From Acidobacteriota bacterium (GTDB taxonomy: Bacteria; Acidobacteriota; Terriglobia; Terriglobales; Acidobacteriaceae): a DNA stretch of 64,000 bases. Below, in pieces: positions 41,613 through 51,506 of the stretch; positions within the stretch are counted from its first letter, which is position 1, and the number at the start of each line of letters is the position of its first letter. The DNA is taken from assembly GCA_013289765.1 (NCBI GenBank), contig JABCZI010000002.1:1-64000 (forward strand), given 5' to 3'. The translations under genes were made by a program, and so were the position numbers. The notes under the pieces are model-generated. The model searched no databases. It was not told where the DNA came from and saw nothing but the letters and a program-made list of their open reading frames with translations.

Positions 41613-42773
41613 GTGTTTTCTCCTTTGCTACATACGCAGCGAAAACCTCAGCCACCCGAGCCGGCCGCCCGGTTGATTCCGGGAATTGCTTTGGCTCACC
41701 CTCGGAAGGTTCAGCGCGAACCGGCTGGCAACTCTGAATTGTCGTTCTTTGGAGCTTTACGGTCGGGAAGATTGTCGCAGAATCACCAGCGCAACCTGCT
41801 TGCTGACCGCGGCCCGCGGAACGTCCTGATCGTAGGGGCAGGCGCGGTGGGACGCAAAATAGCGAATCATCTGGAAACGCATCCGGAAATGGACCGGGTA
41901 TTTTGCGGTTTTCTGGATGACCGAAAACCGTTGGGAAAAGGTGTGATTGGACGCACCATGCACTTGGCGCAGTTGGCACGCACGGGGTTTGTAGATGAAG
42001 TGATTCTGGCCGCGCCCCGCGATCGGGACGTCACATTGCGCGTGCTGCGAGCAGCGCAACGATTGCGTCTAGACGTGAAGTTGGCTCCCGATCTGTTTGG
42101 TTGCGAACCAACGCGAGAAACGGAGCGCATTGGCGGCATCCCGCTCATTTCCCTGCATGAAGAACGATTGCCAGTTGCAGGATTACTGCTGAAACGTGGG
42201 ATTGACCTTATCGCTGCCTCGCTGGCTCTCGTCATACTGGCACCGGCGCTGGCTCTGATCGCAATCCTCATCAAACTGAACTCGTCGGGGCCTGTGTTTT
42301 ACGCTGCGCTGCGCGCCGGACGCAAAGGTAGATCGTTCCGCTGCTATAAATTTCGAACCATGGTAAGAGAGGCGCATATTGGAAAGAAGGAACTGCGAGA
42401 ACGAAATCAAAGACAGGGACCGATTTTCAAAATTACAAACGACCCTCGGATTACCCGGATCGGACGATTCCTCCGCCGGTACAGTCTGGACGAATTTCCG
42501 CAGCTTTTGAATGTGTTGAAAGGTGAAATGAGTCTGGTAGGACCGCGACCGCATCCTTTGGATGATTTTTCCGAATATACGATTGAGCACCTGCCGCGAT
42601 TGGACGTGACACCCGGGATCACCGGACTTTGGCAGGTTACGGCGCGAAAGAATCCATCGTTCCAAGCCGGAATGAGCCTGGATCTGGAGTATATCCATCG
42701 CTGGAACCTGAGGATGGACATGACGATTTTGTTGAAGACAGTTTGGGAAGTGCTACGGGGGGGTGGGGACTGA
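41613..42773 (+). CDS. undecaprenyl-phosphate sugar phosphotransferase (WcaJ-like)
   Basis: About 386 residues. The N-terminal region has a nucleotide-binding-like fold (N-V-L-I-V-G-A-G-A-V-G-R-K-I-A) as in WcaJ/WbaP proteins, but the usual four N-terminal membrane helices are lacking. One membrane helix (about 193-215) precedes the sugar transferase domain with F-R-C-Y-K-F-R-T-M, L-R-R-Y-S-L-D-E-F-P-Q-L, M-S-L-V-G-P-R-P and D-V-T-P-G-I-T-G-L-W-Q-V. It starts the lipid-linked repeat unit by adding the first sugar-phosphate to undecaprenyl phosphate. GTG 41613 is preferred; a TTG at 41577 would overlap upxY. Confidence 0.9.
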   Translation: MFSPLLHTQRKPQPPEPAARLIPGIALAHPRKVQREPAGNSELSFFGALRSGRLSQNHQRNLLADRGPRNVLIVGAGAVGRKIANHLETHPEMDRVFCGFLDDRKPLGKGVIGRTMHLAQLARTGFVDEVILAAPRDRDVTLRVLRAAQRLRLDVKLAPDLFGCEPTRETERIGGIPLISLHEERLPVAGLLLKRGIDLIAASLALVILAPALALIAILIKLNSSGPVFYAALRAGRKGRSFRCYKFRTMVREAHIGKKELRERNQRQGPIFKITNDPRITRIGRFLRRYSLDEFPQLLNVLKGEMSLVGPRPHPLDDFSEYTIEHLPRLDVTPGITGLWQVTARKNPSFQAGMSLDLEYIHRWNLRMDMTILLKTVWEVLRGGGD

Positions 42774-44095
42774 TGTCCTCGTCTTCGGTGGGGAGGACAC
42801 TATCTTCGACTTGGATGGGTGAGGCAGCCTGGAGTGGCGCCCGGATGAGCCTGGGTTCGCTGCAGGCCACAATGTTTGTGCCTACCGCACTGTTTCTAGG
42901 GACTCTGGCGGCGATGCTGTTACGACATCCCGATGTACCTTTCTACGAGATTGATCGGGTTGCGTTCCTAATGTTGGTTTTGGGAGTGAGCGGACGGGCG
43001 GTGGTGACGCGGCAGAGGTTGCTGGTGGTTGAGAGGGCAACCTGGCCAATGATCGGCTTGATAATCTTGGCGGTCGCAAGCGTTATACAGATGCCTTTCG
43101 ACAATCAAACGTGGTGTTTACTCGCTGCGAAATTTATCGTTCCGTTCGCTCTATTTCACCTGGCACAACTGGTATTCATCGATGAACGGCGACTCCGGCA
43201 TTTCGAGGTCTTTGCTCTTGTAGTGCTTGCCTACCTCTGCTTCACTTCGATTGCGTTTCTGGTGGGAGCGAAATCATTAATTTTTCCGCGTTTCATCCTG
43301 GATGAAAGTCTGGGCAACCAGGCAGACCGGGCGCGAGGGCCCTTGCTGCAGGCCGTAGCAAATGGGGTTTCGTTGAACTTGCTCGGCGTATTAGCGTTGC
43401 ACTCCTTCTTGCGCGGAAGAATGCGTGGAATTAAGGGAGCGTTGCTACTGGCGGCCCTTCCGATCGCTGTGCTGGCAACGATGACGCGCGCGGTGTGGCT
43501 CTCATTCGGGGTCAGCATCGGGATTCTGATTTTCCGCACGCGGAACCGGGAGCTGCGGCGCGCGTGCGGCGCGCTATTAATCGTCGGAGCTTTGGGATTA
43601 CTGGTCTCACTGAGTTTTGACGGCGAGCGGCGCGCTCTGGCGGATCGGCTGCAAGAATCCGGCCCGGTCGATTTTCGCGAAGCGGTTTACTCCGGCGGGT
43701 GGGAAATGTTCATGGAAAAACCACTGACCGGCTGGGGCATCAATCAAATGCCTTCAGAGTTAGCCCAACACGTAAGCGGCTACAAAGAAAAGGAACTATA
43801 TCCGCACAACACCTACCTGGAACTCCTCGTAGAGCATGGAATGGTTGGCATGGCCCTCTATGCCTGGTTGATGTGGGAGATTTTTCGGCTGGGACGAAGT
43901 GCGGTGCCCCAAGCCGAGAGCAACGGCTTCCTGAATTCACAATTCCATTCGATGTGGCCGGTATTGCTTGCTGTTTACTGGGTAAATGCCGCTGTTGTGG
44001 TGATGAATTATCAATTTGTGAATGGGCTCTTGTTCACCATGGCTGGAATGCTGGCCGCGCAGCGTCGGCGTTGCGCGTGCAATTCATCCTCATAA
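42773..44095 (+). CDS. O-antigen ligase/Wzy-type polymerase
   Basis: About 440 residues with 10-12 hydrophobic segments. The Wzy_C region shows P-L-T-G-W-G-I-N-Q, P-H-N-T-Y-L-E-L-L-V-E-H-G-M-V-G and a following helix, typical of O-antigen ligases and polymerases. The start codon overlaps the previous stop (TGATG). In an exopolysaccharide locus with Wza/Wzz partners it is more likely the polymerase than the lipid A ligase. Confidence 0.85.
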   Translation: MSSSSVGRTLSSTWMGEAAWSGARMSLGSLQATMFVPTALFLGTLAAMLLRHPDVPFYEIDRVAFLMLVLGVSGRAVVTRQRLLVVERATWPMIGLIILAVASVIQMPFDNQTWCLLAAKFIVPFALFHLAQLVFIDERRLRHFEVFALVVLAYLCFTSIAFLVGAKSLIFPRFILDESLGNQADRARGPLLQAVANGVSLNLLGVLALHSFLRGRMRGIKGALLLAALPIAVLATMTRAVWLSFGVSIGILIFRTRNRELRRACGALLIVGALGLLVSLSFDGERRALADRLQESGPVDFREAVYSGGWEMFMEKPLTGWGINQMPSELAQHVSGYKEKELYPHNTYLELLVEHGMVGMALYAWLMWEIFRLGRSAVPQAESNGFLNSQFHSMWPVLLAVYWVNAAVVVMNYQFVNGLLFTMAGMLAAQRRRCACNSSS

Positions 44096-44123
44096 GTCTA
44101 TCCTCTCCATCTCGACTCACTTC

Positions 44124-45407
44124 GTGTTAACCGTAGCCTATCTCGCCAATCAATTCCCTTCAGCTGTAGAGCCGTATGTTGGTGAGGAAATCCAGGAACT
44201 GCGTGAGAGAGGAGTGCAAATCTTAGCGAGCAGCGTACGGCGACCGCGCTCTGAGGCGAACGCAGCCGTGGGCGACGATTCTGAAATGCCGGTTCTGTGC
44301 CTGCAACCAGTGCGTTTGCTGATTCTTCTGCAGGCTCTCGGAACAATTCTGTGGCGATGGAATCGCATCACCAGACTGTTAACCCGTGTACTTCTGCGTG
44401 GAAAGGAATCGCCTAAACTCCGCGCAAAGGCCCTGCTGCACACCTACCTTGGCGCCTACTATGCGGTGCTGTTAGGAAAGTATCGCGTGGATCACATCCA
44501 CGTGCATCACGGCTACTTTGGTTCGTGGGTTGCGATGGTTGCAGCCCGGCTGTTGGACGTTGGCTTCAGCTTGACCTTGCACGGGTCGGACCTGCTGATC
44601 GATGGCGCCTACCTCGACGTCAAGCTGGAGAGTTGCCGCTTCAGCGTAACCATCTCGGAGTATAACCGCCGCTACATCCTGAAGCGTTTCCCTGCTATCG
44701 AAGCGAGAAAGATCCTGGTCTCGCGGCTGGGCGTCGATCTTCCAGCGCACGTCGAATTTTCGCGGGCTCGGGCTGCTCGCGGCAAACGTCGAAGCCTCAG
44801 CCTCCTAGCCGTTGGCCGCTTGCATGCCGTAAAAGATCACGCATTCCTGGTTCGTTCTTGCGCTCAATTGCGCAACTATGGACTCAACTTTGAGTGTGCA
44901 ATCGCCGGTGAAGGGCCGGAGCGACCCCATCTCGAAGTTCTCATCGAGCAAAACCGACTACAGGATCACCTACGGCTCCTGGGCCACGTTGCGCGCGAAC
45001 AGATGGATGCTCTTTACGATCGTGCTGACGTAGTTGTGCTCACCAGCCGCAGCGAAGGCATTCCGCTCGTGCTCATGGAGGCGATGGCGCGCGGCAAGAT
45101 TGTCCTCGCGCCAGCTATTACCGGCATTTCTGAGCTCGTAATCCACGAAAAAACGGGGTTCCTGTACGCTCCCGGAGCGAGAGACGATTTCTTGACGAAG
45201 ATTCTCTTCCTTGACGAACAAATTCGCAGAGGGAATCAGAACGCCGTGATCGGCCTAGATTGGCTTCGGCATGCAGCACGAGTTCACGTTCTCCACAACT
45301 TTAACCGCAGGAAAAGCCTTACCCGCTTTGGCAATCAGTTTCTGCAATTGACCGCACATCAAGATCGGAGCCTTCCCTATGAGAATTTTATTTTGCAACA
45401 AATATAA
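44124..45407 (+). CDS. GT4-type glycosyltransferase
   Basis: About 427 residues in two Rossmann-like halves. The N-terminal half includes H-V-H-H-G-Y-F-G-S-W and T-L-H-G-S-D-L; the C-terminal half has L-L-A-V-G-R-L-H-A-V-K-D-H, G-E-G-P-E-R and the sugar-nucleotide motif R-S-E-G-I-P-L-V-L-M-E-A-M-A. It should transfer one sugar from an NDP-sugar to the lipid-linked repeat unit. The start is uncertain: GTG 44124 begins the conserved V-L-T-V-A-Y-L-A-N-Q-F-P, while the frame is open to 44022 inside the polymerase gene. Confidence 0.86.
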   Translation: MLTVAYLANQFPSAVEPYVGEEIQELRERGVQILASSVRRPRSEANAAVGDDSEMPVLCLQPVRLLILLQALGTILWRWNRITRLLTRVLLRGKESPKLRAKALLHTYLGAYYAVLLGKYRVDHIHVHHGYFGSWVAMVAARLLDVGFSLTLHGSDLLIDGAYLDVKLESCRFSVTISEYNRRYILKRFPAIEARKILVSRLGVDLPAHVEFSRARAARGKRRSLSLLAVGRLHAVKDHAFLVRSCAQLRNYGLNFECAIAGEGPERPHLEVLIEQNRLQDHLRLLGHVAREQMDALYDRADVVVLTSRSEGIPLVLMEAMARGKIVLAPAITGISELVIHEKTGFLYAPGARDDFLTKILFLDEQIRRGNQNAVIGLDWLRHAARVHVLHNFNRRKSLTRFGNQFLQLTAHQDRSLPYENFILQQI

Positions 45408-47862
45408 CTATCCATTCAGCGGGACCGAAGTGTATCTGTTCGAGGTCATGCAACTGATGCGGTCCCAAGGCCACCGGGTAGCCCTGTTTTCCATGGCCGA
45501 CCGGCGCGGCCGGCCCACTCCTTATGATCGCCATTTCATGCCGCATATTGACTTTAAGAGCGCGGGCGGGTGGTTTCATAAAATCAGCCTGTCAGCACAA
45601 GCGATTTACTCCCGCGAAGCGCGGCGCAGAATTCGGGCGATGATCGCCGAATTCCAGCCAGATGTAGCGCATGTCCGCAACATCTATCACCATCTGTCGC
45701 CTTCGATCTTATGGGAACTGAAAGCGCAGAAGGTCCCAGTTGTCTATCACCTCAATGACTTCAAAGTCCTGTGTCCCAGTTATAACCTGGTATCACACGG
45801 CGAGGCATGTGAGGCCTGTAAGGGCGGTAAATTCTGGCATGCCCTGAAGGAGAATTGCTATCCCCGATGGGGCAGCGTGCCGATACTGGTGGCCGAGGCG
45901 TACTTCCACAAATGGCTGGGCACTTACCGCAAATGTGTCGATTGCTTTCTCGCGCCGAGCCAATTTGTGCGCGACAAATTTGTAGAACATGGCTGGGATC
46001 CGGCTAAGTTCGAGATCCTTCCTCACTTCCAAACGAGAAGGCCTTTTATCGCGCTGCGGGCACCGAACGCGCCACTACTTTATTTCGGGCGGTTGTCGGC
46101 GGAAAAAGGGGTGGAAGACTTGCTGCATGCCATGCAGCGCCTTCCAGATTTACGGCTGGTGGTTGCGGGAGAGGGGCCGGATCGCGGCCATTTGGAGCAG
46201 ATGGCAGCTCAACTCGAATTGCATAACGTCGAATTCGCCGGTCAGTTGCAAGGAGCGGATCTGCAACTTGCGATTGTCAATTCTCGCTTCACCGTGCTGC
46301 CGTCCCATGCATATGAGACTCTGGGAAAAACAATTCTTGAATCCTACGCGCAAGCGCGCACGGTAGTAGCCACCGACTTGGGCTCGCGACGGGAACTGGT
46401 ACGAGAAGGCAAAACGGGCCTGCTCTACAGGGCTGGTGATGTGGAACAACTTACATCCGCCATCCAGCTTCTCAGCTCACGACCCGAACTCGCGGACGAG
46501 ATGGGCCGGGCTGGTCAAGAGCAGATAAGCGATAGCAATCGCCCGCAAGCGCATTACGATGCCTTGATTACTTTGTATAGTCGACTGAATAATGGAGGAA
46601 GAAATGCGCCAGACAAGCCGGGGGAATTTGAGCGCAAGTCGACTTCAATCGTGAGCATTACTCCTCCGGCAACATTTCAGAAACGGATCTTGCGAGTCGC
46701 ATTCATTGGCGGGCGCGGCGTATTTTCGAAGTACAGCGGTATCGAGACTTATTACGAGGAAGTCGGCGCACGGTTGGCGGGGATGGGACATCATGTCACC
46801 GCGTATTGCCGGACATACTTCACTCCACCAGGCAGGCACCACAAAGGCATGCAAATCATTCGGGTGCCAACGATCCGCTCTAAGCATCTCGAAACATTGA
46901 TGCACACGTTTTTAAGCACGCTCCATGTGTTGACACAGCCGTGCGACGTCGTACACTATCACGCCCTGGGACCGGCGCTGTTCTCGTTCATTCCGCGTCT
47001 CGCCGGCATGAAGACCGTTGTCACCGTACAAGGTCTGGACTGGAAGCGGCAGAAATGGGGACGGATTGCTTCGACTGTCTTGCGGCTTGGCGAGCGAGCC
47101 GCGGTGCGTTTGCCGGCCCACACGATGGTGGTCTCCAAGGTGTTGCAGAATCACTACAAGGCAAGCTACCAAGCGAAGACATCCTATGTGCCGAACGGCG
47201 GAGTGCTGCGCGACCGACGTCTGCCGGAGAAGATCGTGGAGTGGGGACTTGAGCCGGGCGAATATATTTTGTTTCTGGGAAGATTTTCTCCGGAAAAGGG
47301 TTGTCACCTGCTGATTGAAGCATATGAGAAGCTCAACACCGATATAAAGCTGGTCATGGCGGGGGCGTCGAGCTACTGCGATGAGTACTCGCGCCAGCTT
47401 CGCACTCACGTCAGCGACCGCGTCAAAATACTGGATTGGGTTTCAGGCGAAGCGATGGATGAGTTGCTGACCAATGCCATGTTGTTCGTTTTGCCGTCCG
47501 ATCTGGAAGGTTTGTCCCTCGCATTGCTGGATGCAATGGGCGCGGGGCTTTGTGTGCTAAGCAGTGACGTGCCGGAAAACCGGGAAGCCGTCGGCGATGC
47601 CGGATTCACGTTTCGGAGCGGCGACGTCGAAGATCTGGCCGACCGTCTGCGCTTCCTGATTGCGAATCCCGCGGTGCGAGAGGCAGCGGGACTGGCGGCG
47701 AAGCGCCGTGTTCATGAACATTACCGGTGGCCGCAGATTGCCGCCGAAATCGAACGTGTGTATTTCGAAACAATCGGCGGAGAAGTGACTGAGCGACCGG
47801 CCAAGAAGCCTAGCGGCCGCACTGTGACGCAGACAGCATCCGGACAACGGAAGGCAGGGTAA
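45379..47862 (+). CDS. double GT4 glycosyltransferase (two transferases in one chain)
   Basis: 827 residues, twice the normal GT4 length. Half 1 (about 1-400) begins M-R-I-L-F-C-N-K-Y and has H-L-N-D-F-K-V-L-C-P, F-G-R-L-S-A-E-K-G-V-E-D-L, G-E-G-P-D-R and E-T-L-G-K-T-I-L-E. Half 2 (about 435-800) begins R-V-A-F-I-G-G-R-G-V and has H-Y-H-A-L-G-P, V-Q-G-L-D-W-K-R, L-G-R-F-S-P-E-K-G-C-H and S-D-L-E-G-L-S-L-A-L-L-D-A-M-G. Both halves keep the usual sugar-nucleotide motifs, so both may be active and add two sugars in turn. It overlaps the previous gene by 29 bp. Confidence 0.9.
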   Translation: MRILFCNKYNYPFSGTEVYLFEVMQLMRSQGHRVALFSMADRRGRPTPYDRHFMPHIDFKSAGGWFHKISLSAQAIYSREARRRIRAMIAEFQPDVAHVRNIYHHLSPSILWELKAQKVPVVYHLNDFKVLCPSYNLVSHGEACEACKGGKFWHALKENCYPRWGSVPILVAEAYFHKWLGTYRKCVDCFLAPSQFVRDKFVEHGWDPAKFEILPHFQTRRPFIALRAPNAPLLYFGRLSAEKGVEDLLHAMQRLPDLRLVVAGEGPDRGHLEQMAAQLELHNVEFAGQLQGADLQLAIVNSRFTVLPSHAYETLGKTILESYAQARTVVATDLGSRRELVREGKTGLLYRAGDVEQLTSAIQLLSSRPELADEMGRAGQEQISDSNRPQAHYDALITLYSRLNNGGRNAPDKPGEFERKSTSIVSITPPATFQKRILRVAFIGGRGVFSKYSGIETYYEEVGARLAGMGHHVTAYCRTYFTPPGRHHKGMQIIRVPTIRSKHLETLMHTFLSTLHVLTQPCDVVHYHALGPALFSFIPRLAGMKTVVTVQGLDWKRQKWGRIASTVLRLGERAAVRLPAHTMVVSKVLQNHYKASYQAKTSYVPNGGVLRDRRLPEKIVEWGLEPGEYILFLGRFSPEKGCHLLIEAYEKLNTDIKLVMAGASSYCDEYSRQLRTHVSDRVKILDWVSGEAMDELLTNAMLFVLPSDLEGLSLALLDAMGAGLCVLSSDVPENREAVGDAGFTFRSGDVEDLADRLRFLIANPAVREAAGLAAKRRVHEHYRWPQIAAEIERVYFETIGGEVTERPAKKPSGRTVTQTASGQRKAG

Positions 47863-47922
47863 AGACCAGGCACGAACTGCTAGGGATGGCGGCAATGCCG
47901 TGAAGTTCGAATGAACCACAGA

Positions 47923-47945
47923 GGACGGGATTCCCGTCCTTTTTT
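47923..47945 (+). terminator. rho-independent terminator after the glycosyltransferase genes
   Basis: GGACGGG-ATT-CCCGTCC (47923-47939) is followed by a run of six T (47940-47945). It ends the first exopolysaccharide transcript, 60 bp after the double glycosyltransferase stop. An antiterminator such as the UpxY-like protein may let polymerase pass it. Confidence 0.85.
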
Positions 47946-48033
47946 GTTTACAATTGAAAGTTCGTCAAAGGTTTGGGTCGGATTTGTGAAACAAACCATA
48001 GTTGGCGATCTGAACCTGCTGAATTCATCATTC

Positions 48034-49098
48034 ATGGAACACACTATCCTCGTTACGGGCGGAGCAGGTTTCATCGGATCTAATTTCATCTTGCATCAGA
48101 TGGAATGCGATTCCGCCGCAATCGCAAACCTCGACAAACTCACTTATGCAGGTAATCTGCGCAACTTGGAGGCAATCTCGCAGGAGCGCCGCTATGAGTT
48201 TGTTCACGGGGACATCGCCGACCGGGGTTTAATGCGAAGCGTATTGAATCGACGCAAGCCGCGCGCCATTGTGCATTTTGCCGCCGAGAGCCACGTTGAT
48301 CGTTCCATTCGCGGTCCCGATGATTTCATCCGCACGAACGTTGACGGGACGTTTGCGTTGCTCGAAGAGGCACGCGCTTATTGGGAAAGTTTGAACGGGA
48401 GCGATAGAACTGAGTTCCGCCTTCTGCACGTATCGACAGATGAGGTGTTCGGCTCGCTGGGCGCGAGGGATCCAGCATTTTCCGAGACCACGCCGTATGC
48501 CCCCAACAGTCCGTACGCAGCCACAAAGGCGGCTTCGGACCACCTGGTGCGTGCCTACCATCACACTTATGGATTGCCAGTTCTGACCACGAATTGCTCG
48601 AACAACTATGGGCGATTTCAATTCCCCGAGAAATTAATTCCGCTGATGATCCTTAATGCGCACAATCATAAACCGCTGCCCGTTTATGGCGACGGGCAGA
48701 ATGTTCGAGACTGGCTTTACGTCAAGGACCACTGCGAAGCGATTGCAATCGTCCTGGCTCGGGGCAGAGTGGGAGAGACTTATAATATCGGAGGCTGGAA
48801 CGAAAAGCGCAACTTAGAGATTGTCGAGACTATCTGCGACCTTGTCGATGAGATCGCTGGTCGTCGCGGAGGTTCGCGGCGTGAACTGATCACGTTCGTG
48901 AAAGACCGTCCCGGTCACGACCGCCGTTACGCCATGGACGCAAGCAAGATCGAACGCGAACTCGGCTGGCGTCCGCGTGAAACATTTGAGAGTGGAATCA
49001 GCAAGACTGTGCGCTGGTACCTCAAGAATGAGGACTGGGTCCGCGACGTAACCAGCGGAGGTTACCGGCAATGGATTGAAACGCACTACTCTTCTTGA
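48034..49098 (+). CDS. rfbB: dTDP-glucose 4,6-dehydratase
   Basis: 354 residues from the ATG at 48034. It is an extended short-chain dehydrogenase: NAD loop [29 protein letters not shown], catalytic Y-A-A-T-K (Tyr/Lys) and N-C-S-N-N-Y-G. It turns dTDP-glucose into dTDP-4-keto-6-deoxyglucose, step 2 of dTDP-rhamnose synthesis. The longer frame back to 47911 runs through the terminator and is not used. First of rfbB-A-C-D. Confidence 0.97.
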   Translation: MEHTILVTGGAGFIGSNFILHQMECDSAAIANLDKLTYAGNLRNLEAISQERRYEFVHGDIADRGLMRSVLNRRKPRAIVHFAAESHVDRSIRGPDDFIRTNVDGTFALLEEARAYWESLNGSDRTEFRLLHVSTDEVFGSLGARDPAFSETTPYAPNSPYAATKAASDHLVRAYHHTYGLPVLTTNCSNNYGRFQFPEKLIPLMILNAHNHKPLPVYGDGQNVRDWLYVKDHCEAIAIVLARGRVGETYNIGGWNEKRNLEIVETICDLVDEIAGRRGGSRRELITFVKDRPGHDRRYAMDASKIERELGWRPRETFESGISKTVRWYLKNEDWVRDVTSGGYRQWIETHYSS

Positions 49099-49120
49099 AT
49101 TGCAACCGCGACCAATACTT

Positions 49121-50023
49121 ATGAAACAGGCTTTGAACAACACTGCGTATAAGGGAATCATTCTGGCGGGCGGTTCGGGCACGCGCTTGTACCCTTCGAC
49201 TCATGCGATGGGAAAGAGCCTACTTCCGGTTTACAACAAACCGATGATTTATTACCCGCTATGCACGCTGATGCTAGCCGGAATTCGCGACATTCTTCTG
49301 ATTACTACACCGGAGGATCTGCAAAAATTTCAATGTTTGTTAGGCGACGGAACCCAGTTTGGTCTGCAGTTGCAATATCAGGCACAGCCTAAACCGGAAG
49401 GAATTGCGCAGGCATTTTTGGTGGGCGAAACATTTCTGGGTGACAGCGCGTGCGCCCTGGTGCTGGGCGACAATATTTTTTACGGGCACGATCTGGCAAA
49501 GGATTTGCGGGCAGCCTCGGCCAAGACTCAGGGCGCACGTGTATTCGCTTATCCCGTGCATGATCCTGAGCGTTATGGCGTTGTGGAGTTTGATGGCGAC
49601 GGTCGGGCGCTCAGCATCGAGGAAAAGCCCAGGCAACCGAAATCGCGTTACGCGGTGACAGGGCTTTATTTTTACGACCACCAAATCGTTCCGATCGCAA
49701 AGTCCCTGAAGCCAAGCGCACGTGGAGAGTTGGAAATCACCGACGTGAACAAGGCCTATTTGGAGCGTGGCCAGTTGGAAGTCGTGGTCATGGGGCGAGG
49801 CATGGCTTGGCTCGATACGGGCACGCATGAGTCTCTGATGGACGCATCACTGTACATTCAAGCCATAGAAAAAAGGCAGGGGCTGATGGTGGCTTGCCCG
49901 GAAGAAATCGCTCTTCGCTCCGGTTACATTACGGCGGAGCAGGTAGAGAAAATCGGCAATTCGATGAAGAATAATAGTTACGGTGCTTACTTGCTGCAAC
50001 TCCTGCGAGAGAAGGTATTCTGA
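49121..50023 (+). CDS. rfbA: glucose-1-phosphate thymidylyltransferase
   Basis: 300 residues from the ATG at 49121. The nucleotide-binding motif G-G-S-G-T-R-L-Y-P is intact, and [14 protein letters not shown] and L-G-D-N-I-F-Y-G follow. The stretch that is usually S-K-Q before L-L-P reads G-K-S here; the Lys is kept. It makes dTDP-glucose, step 1 of dTDP-rhamnose synthesis. The stop overlaps the rfbC start (TGATG), so the two are translationally coupled. Confidence 0.96.
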   Translation: MKQALNNTAYKGIILAGGSGTRLYPSTHAMGKSLLPVYNKPMIYYPLCTLMLAGIRDILLITTPEDLQKFQCLLGDGTQFGLQLQYQAQPKPEGIAQAFLVGETFLGDSACALVLGDNIFYGHDLAKDLRAASAKTQGARVFAYPVHDPERYGVVEFDGDGRALSIEEKPRQPKSRYAVTGLYFYDHQIVPIAKSLKPSARGELEITDVNKAYLERGQLEVVVMGRGMAWLDTGTHESLMDASLYIQAIEKRQGLMVACPEEIALRSGYITAEQVEKIGNSMKNNSYGAYLLQLLREKVF

Positions 50024-50604
50024 TGAATGCGGTTCACGCTGTTCGTCCCACGATGGATGCAATCAAGAAAATCTCGACTTCGCTGCCTGGGGTGTTCATT
50101 CTTGAACCGCGAGTATTCGGGGACGAGCGCGGCATTTTCTACGAGAGTTACAACCAGCAGAGCATGGCGACGGTTGGAATTATCGAACCGTTTGTGCAGG
50201 ACAACCATTCGTGTTCCTCCCGCAATGTCTTGCGCGGCTTGCATTATCAGGTGAAGCATCCACAAGGGAAACTGGTGCGCGTCGTGGGAGGAGAAATCCT
50301 TGACGTGGCGGTTGATCTGCGCCGCAGTTCTCCCACTTTTGGGCGTTCGGAAGCGGTCCGTTTGTCGGGCGAAAATAAACGCATGTTGTGGATCCCGATC
50401 GGTTTTGCACACGGATTCCGCGTGCTCTCGGAAAAAGCGGACGTGCTTTACAAGGCAACCGATTTCTACGCACCCGAACACGAACGAACGCTCGCCTGGA
50501 ACGATCCCGATCTCAAGATCGAATGGGGCCTGAACTTCGAACCCATTGTGTCAGCCAAAGACCAACGCGGTGTGGCCTTCCGCGATGCCGAGAGTTTCGA
50601 CTAA
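50023..50604 (+). CDS. rfbC: dTDP-4-dehydrorhamnose 3,5-epimerase
   Basis: 193 residues, a cupin-fold epimerase. Signs are F-G-D-E-R-G-I-F-Y-E-S, V-Q-D-N-H-S-C-S, L-R-G-L-H-Y-Q (catalytic His), V-D-L-R-R-S-S-P-T-F-G and F-A-H-G-F. It performs step 3 of dTDP-rhamnose synthesis. The start at 50023 overlaps the previous stop; an ATG at 50053 would also give a normal protein. rfbD follows after 5 bp. Confidence 0.96.
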   Translation: MNAVHAVRPTMDAIKKISTSLPGVFILEPRVFGDERGIFYESYNQQSMATVGIIEPFVQDNHSCSSRNVLRGLHYQVKHPQGKLVRVVGGEILDVAVDLRRSSPTFGRSEAVRLSGENKRMLWIPIGFAHGFRVLSEKADVLYKATDFYAPEHERTLAWNDPDLKIEWGLNFEPIVSAKDQRGVAFRDAESFD

Positions 50605-50609
50605 ATCCT

Positions 50610-51461
50610 ATGCGAATCACAGTTTTTGGGGCCTCTGGCCTACTGGGCCAGCCTCTCATGCGCGAATGGAGTGAGGATTCTGTCACAGGTTTAAGCTCGC
50701 GAGACGCAGACATTCGTGACGAGAATTGGGTGAATGCGCTGGTGCAGGAGCAACGGCCGGACTGGATCGTGTTGGCCGCCGCTTACACAGATGTGGACGG
50801 ATGCGAATGCAATCCAGACCTTGCTTTTGCAGTGAACCGTGACGGTGCGGTGAATGTGGCAAAAGCGGCCAAGATAGCCGGGGCGCGGCTGTTGTTTCTT
50901 AGCTCTGATTATGTCTTTGACGGAACAAAGACCACTCCGTATGAAACCGGCGACGCGCGCAATCCGCGAAGTGTATACGGACGGAGCAAGGCTGAGGCTG
51001 AGATCAGGCTGCTAGAACTGCTGCCGGACTGTTGCATCGTCCGAACGTCGTGGTTATTCGGACTGGGCGGGAAATGTTTTCCTGACACCATTTTAAAGCT
51101 GGTTGCAAGCCGCCCCGCACTTGACGTGGTTGATGACCAGCGCGGTTCTCCAACCCACGCGGGAGATCTGGCGCAAGCAATCAGCCACTTGTGCCGGAAG
51201 AATGCGGAAGGGATTGTGCACGCAACCAATCTCGGCGACTGCACCTGGTTTGAGTTTGCACAAGAAATTGTTCGCGGTGCGGGGCTCGACGTTGCGGTGC
51301 GGCCGGTAAGCAGTCAGCAGATATCGCGTCCGGCTCCTCGACCTGCGTATTCTGTTTTGTCGCCGGCTCGTCTGCAGAGTTTCGGGATTACTATGCCCTC
51401 CTGGCGCGATGCGCTGAGTCGCTACCTGCAGGAACGACTAGCCGCTTCAGCGATTGCTTAG
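50610..51461 (+). CDS. rfbD: dTDP-4-dehydrorhamnose reductase
   Basis: 283 residues from the ATG at 50610. It is an extended short-chain dehydrogenase with F-G-A-S-G-L-L-G-Q near the N-terminus, D-W-I-V-L-A-A-A-Y-T-D-V-D, S-S-D-Y-V-F-D-G and catalytic V-Y-G-R-S-K. It makes dTDP-L-rhamnose, the last step of the pathway, which then feeds the glycosyltransferases of the preceding operon. The frame is open upstream inside rfbC, but that part is not family-like. The kynurenine operon begins 45 bp later. Confidence 0.95.
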   Translation: MRITVFGASGLLGQPLMREWSEDSVTGLSSRDADIRDENWVNALVQEQRPDWIVLAAAYTDVDGCECNPDLAFAVNRDGAVNVAKAAKIAGARLLFLSSDYVFDGTKTTPYETGDARNPRSVYGRSKAEAEIRLLELLPDCCIVRTSWLFGLGGKCFPDTILKLVASRPALDVVDDQRGSPTHAGDLAQAISHLCRKNAEGIVHATNLGDCTWFEFAQEIVRGAGLDVAVRPVSSQQISRPAPRPAYSVLSPARLQSFGITMPSWRDALSRYLQERLAASAIA

Positions 51462-51506
51462 CTTCTAATCGTCCTGCTACGATTGCCCAGTTTCCTCGGC
51501 GATCTT

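Noticed and set aside
47911-48033. Longer N-terminus for rfbB
   Set aside because: The extension runs through a rho-independent terminator and lacks similarity; ATG 48034 fits the family start.
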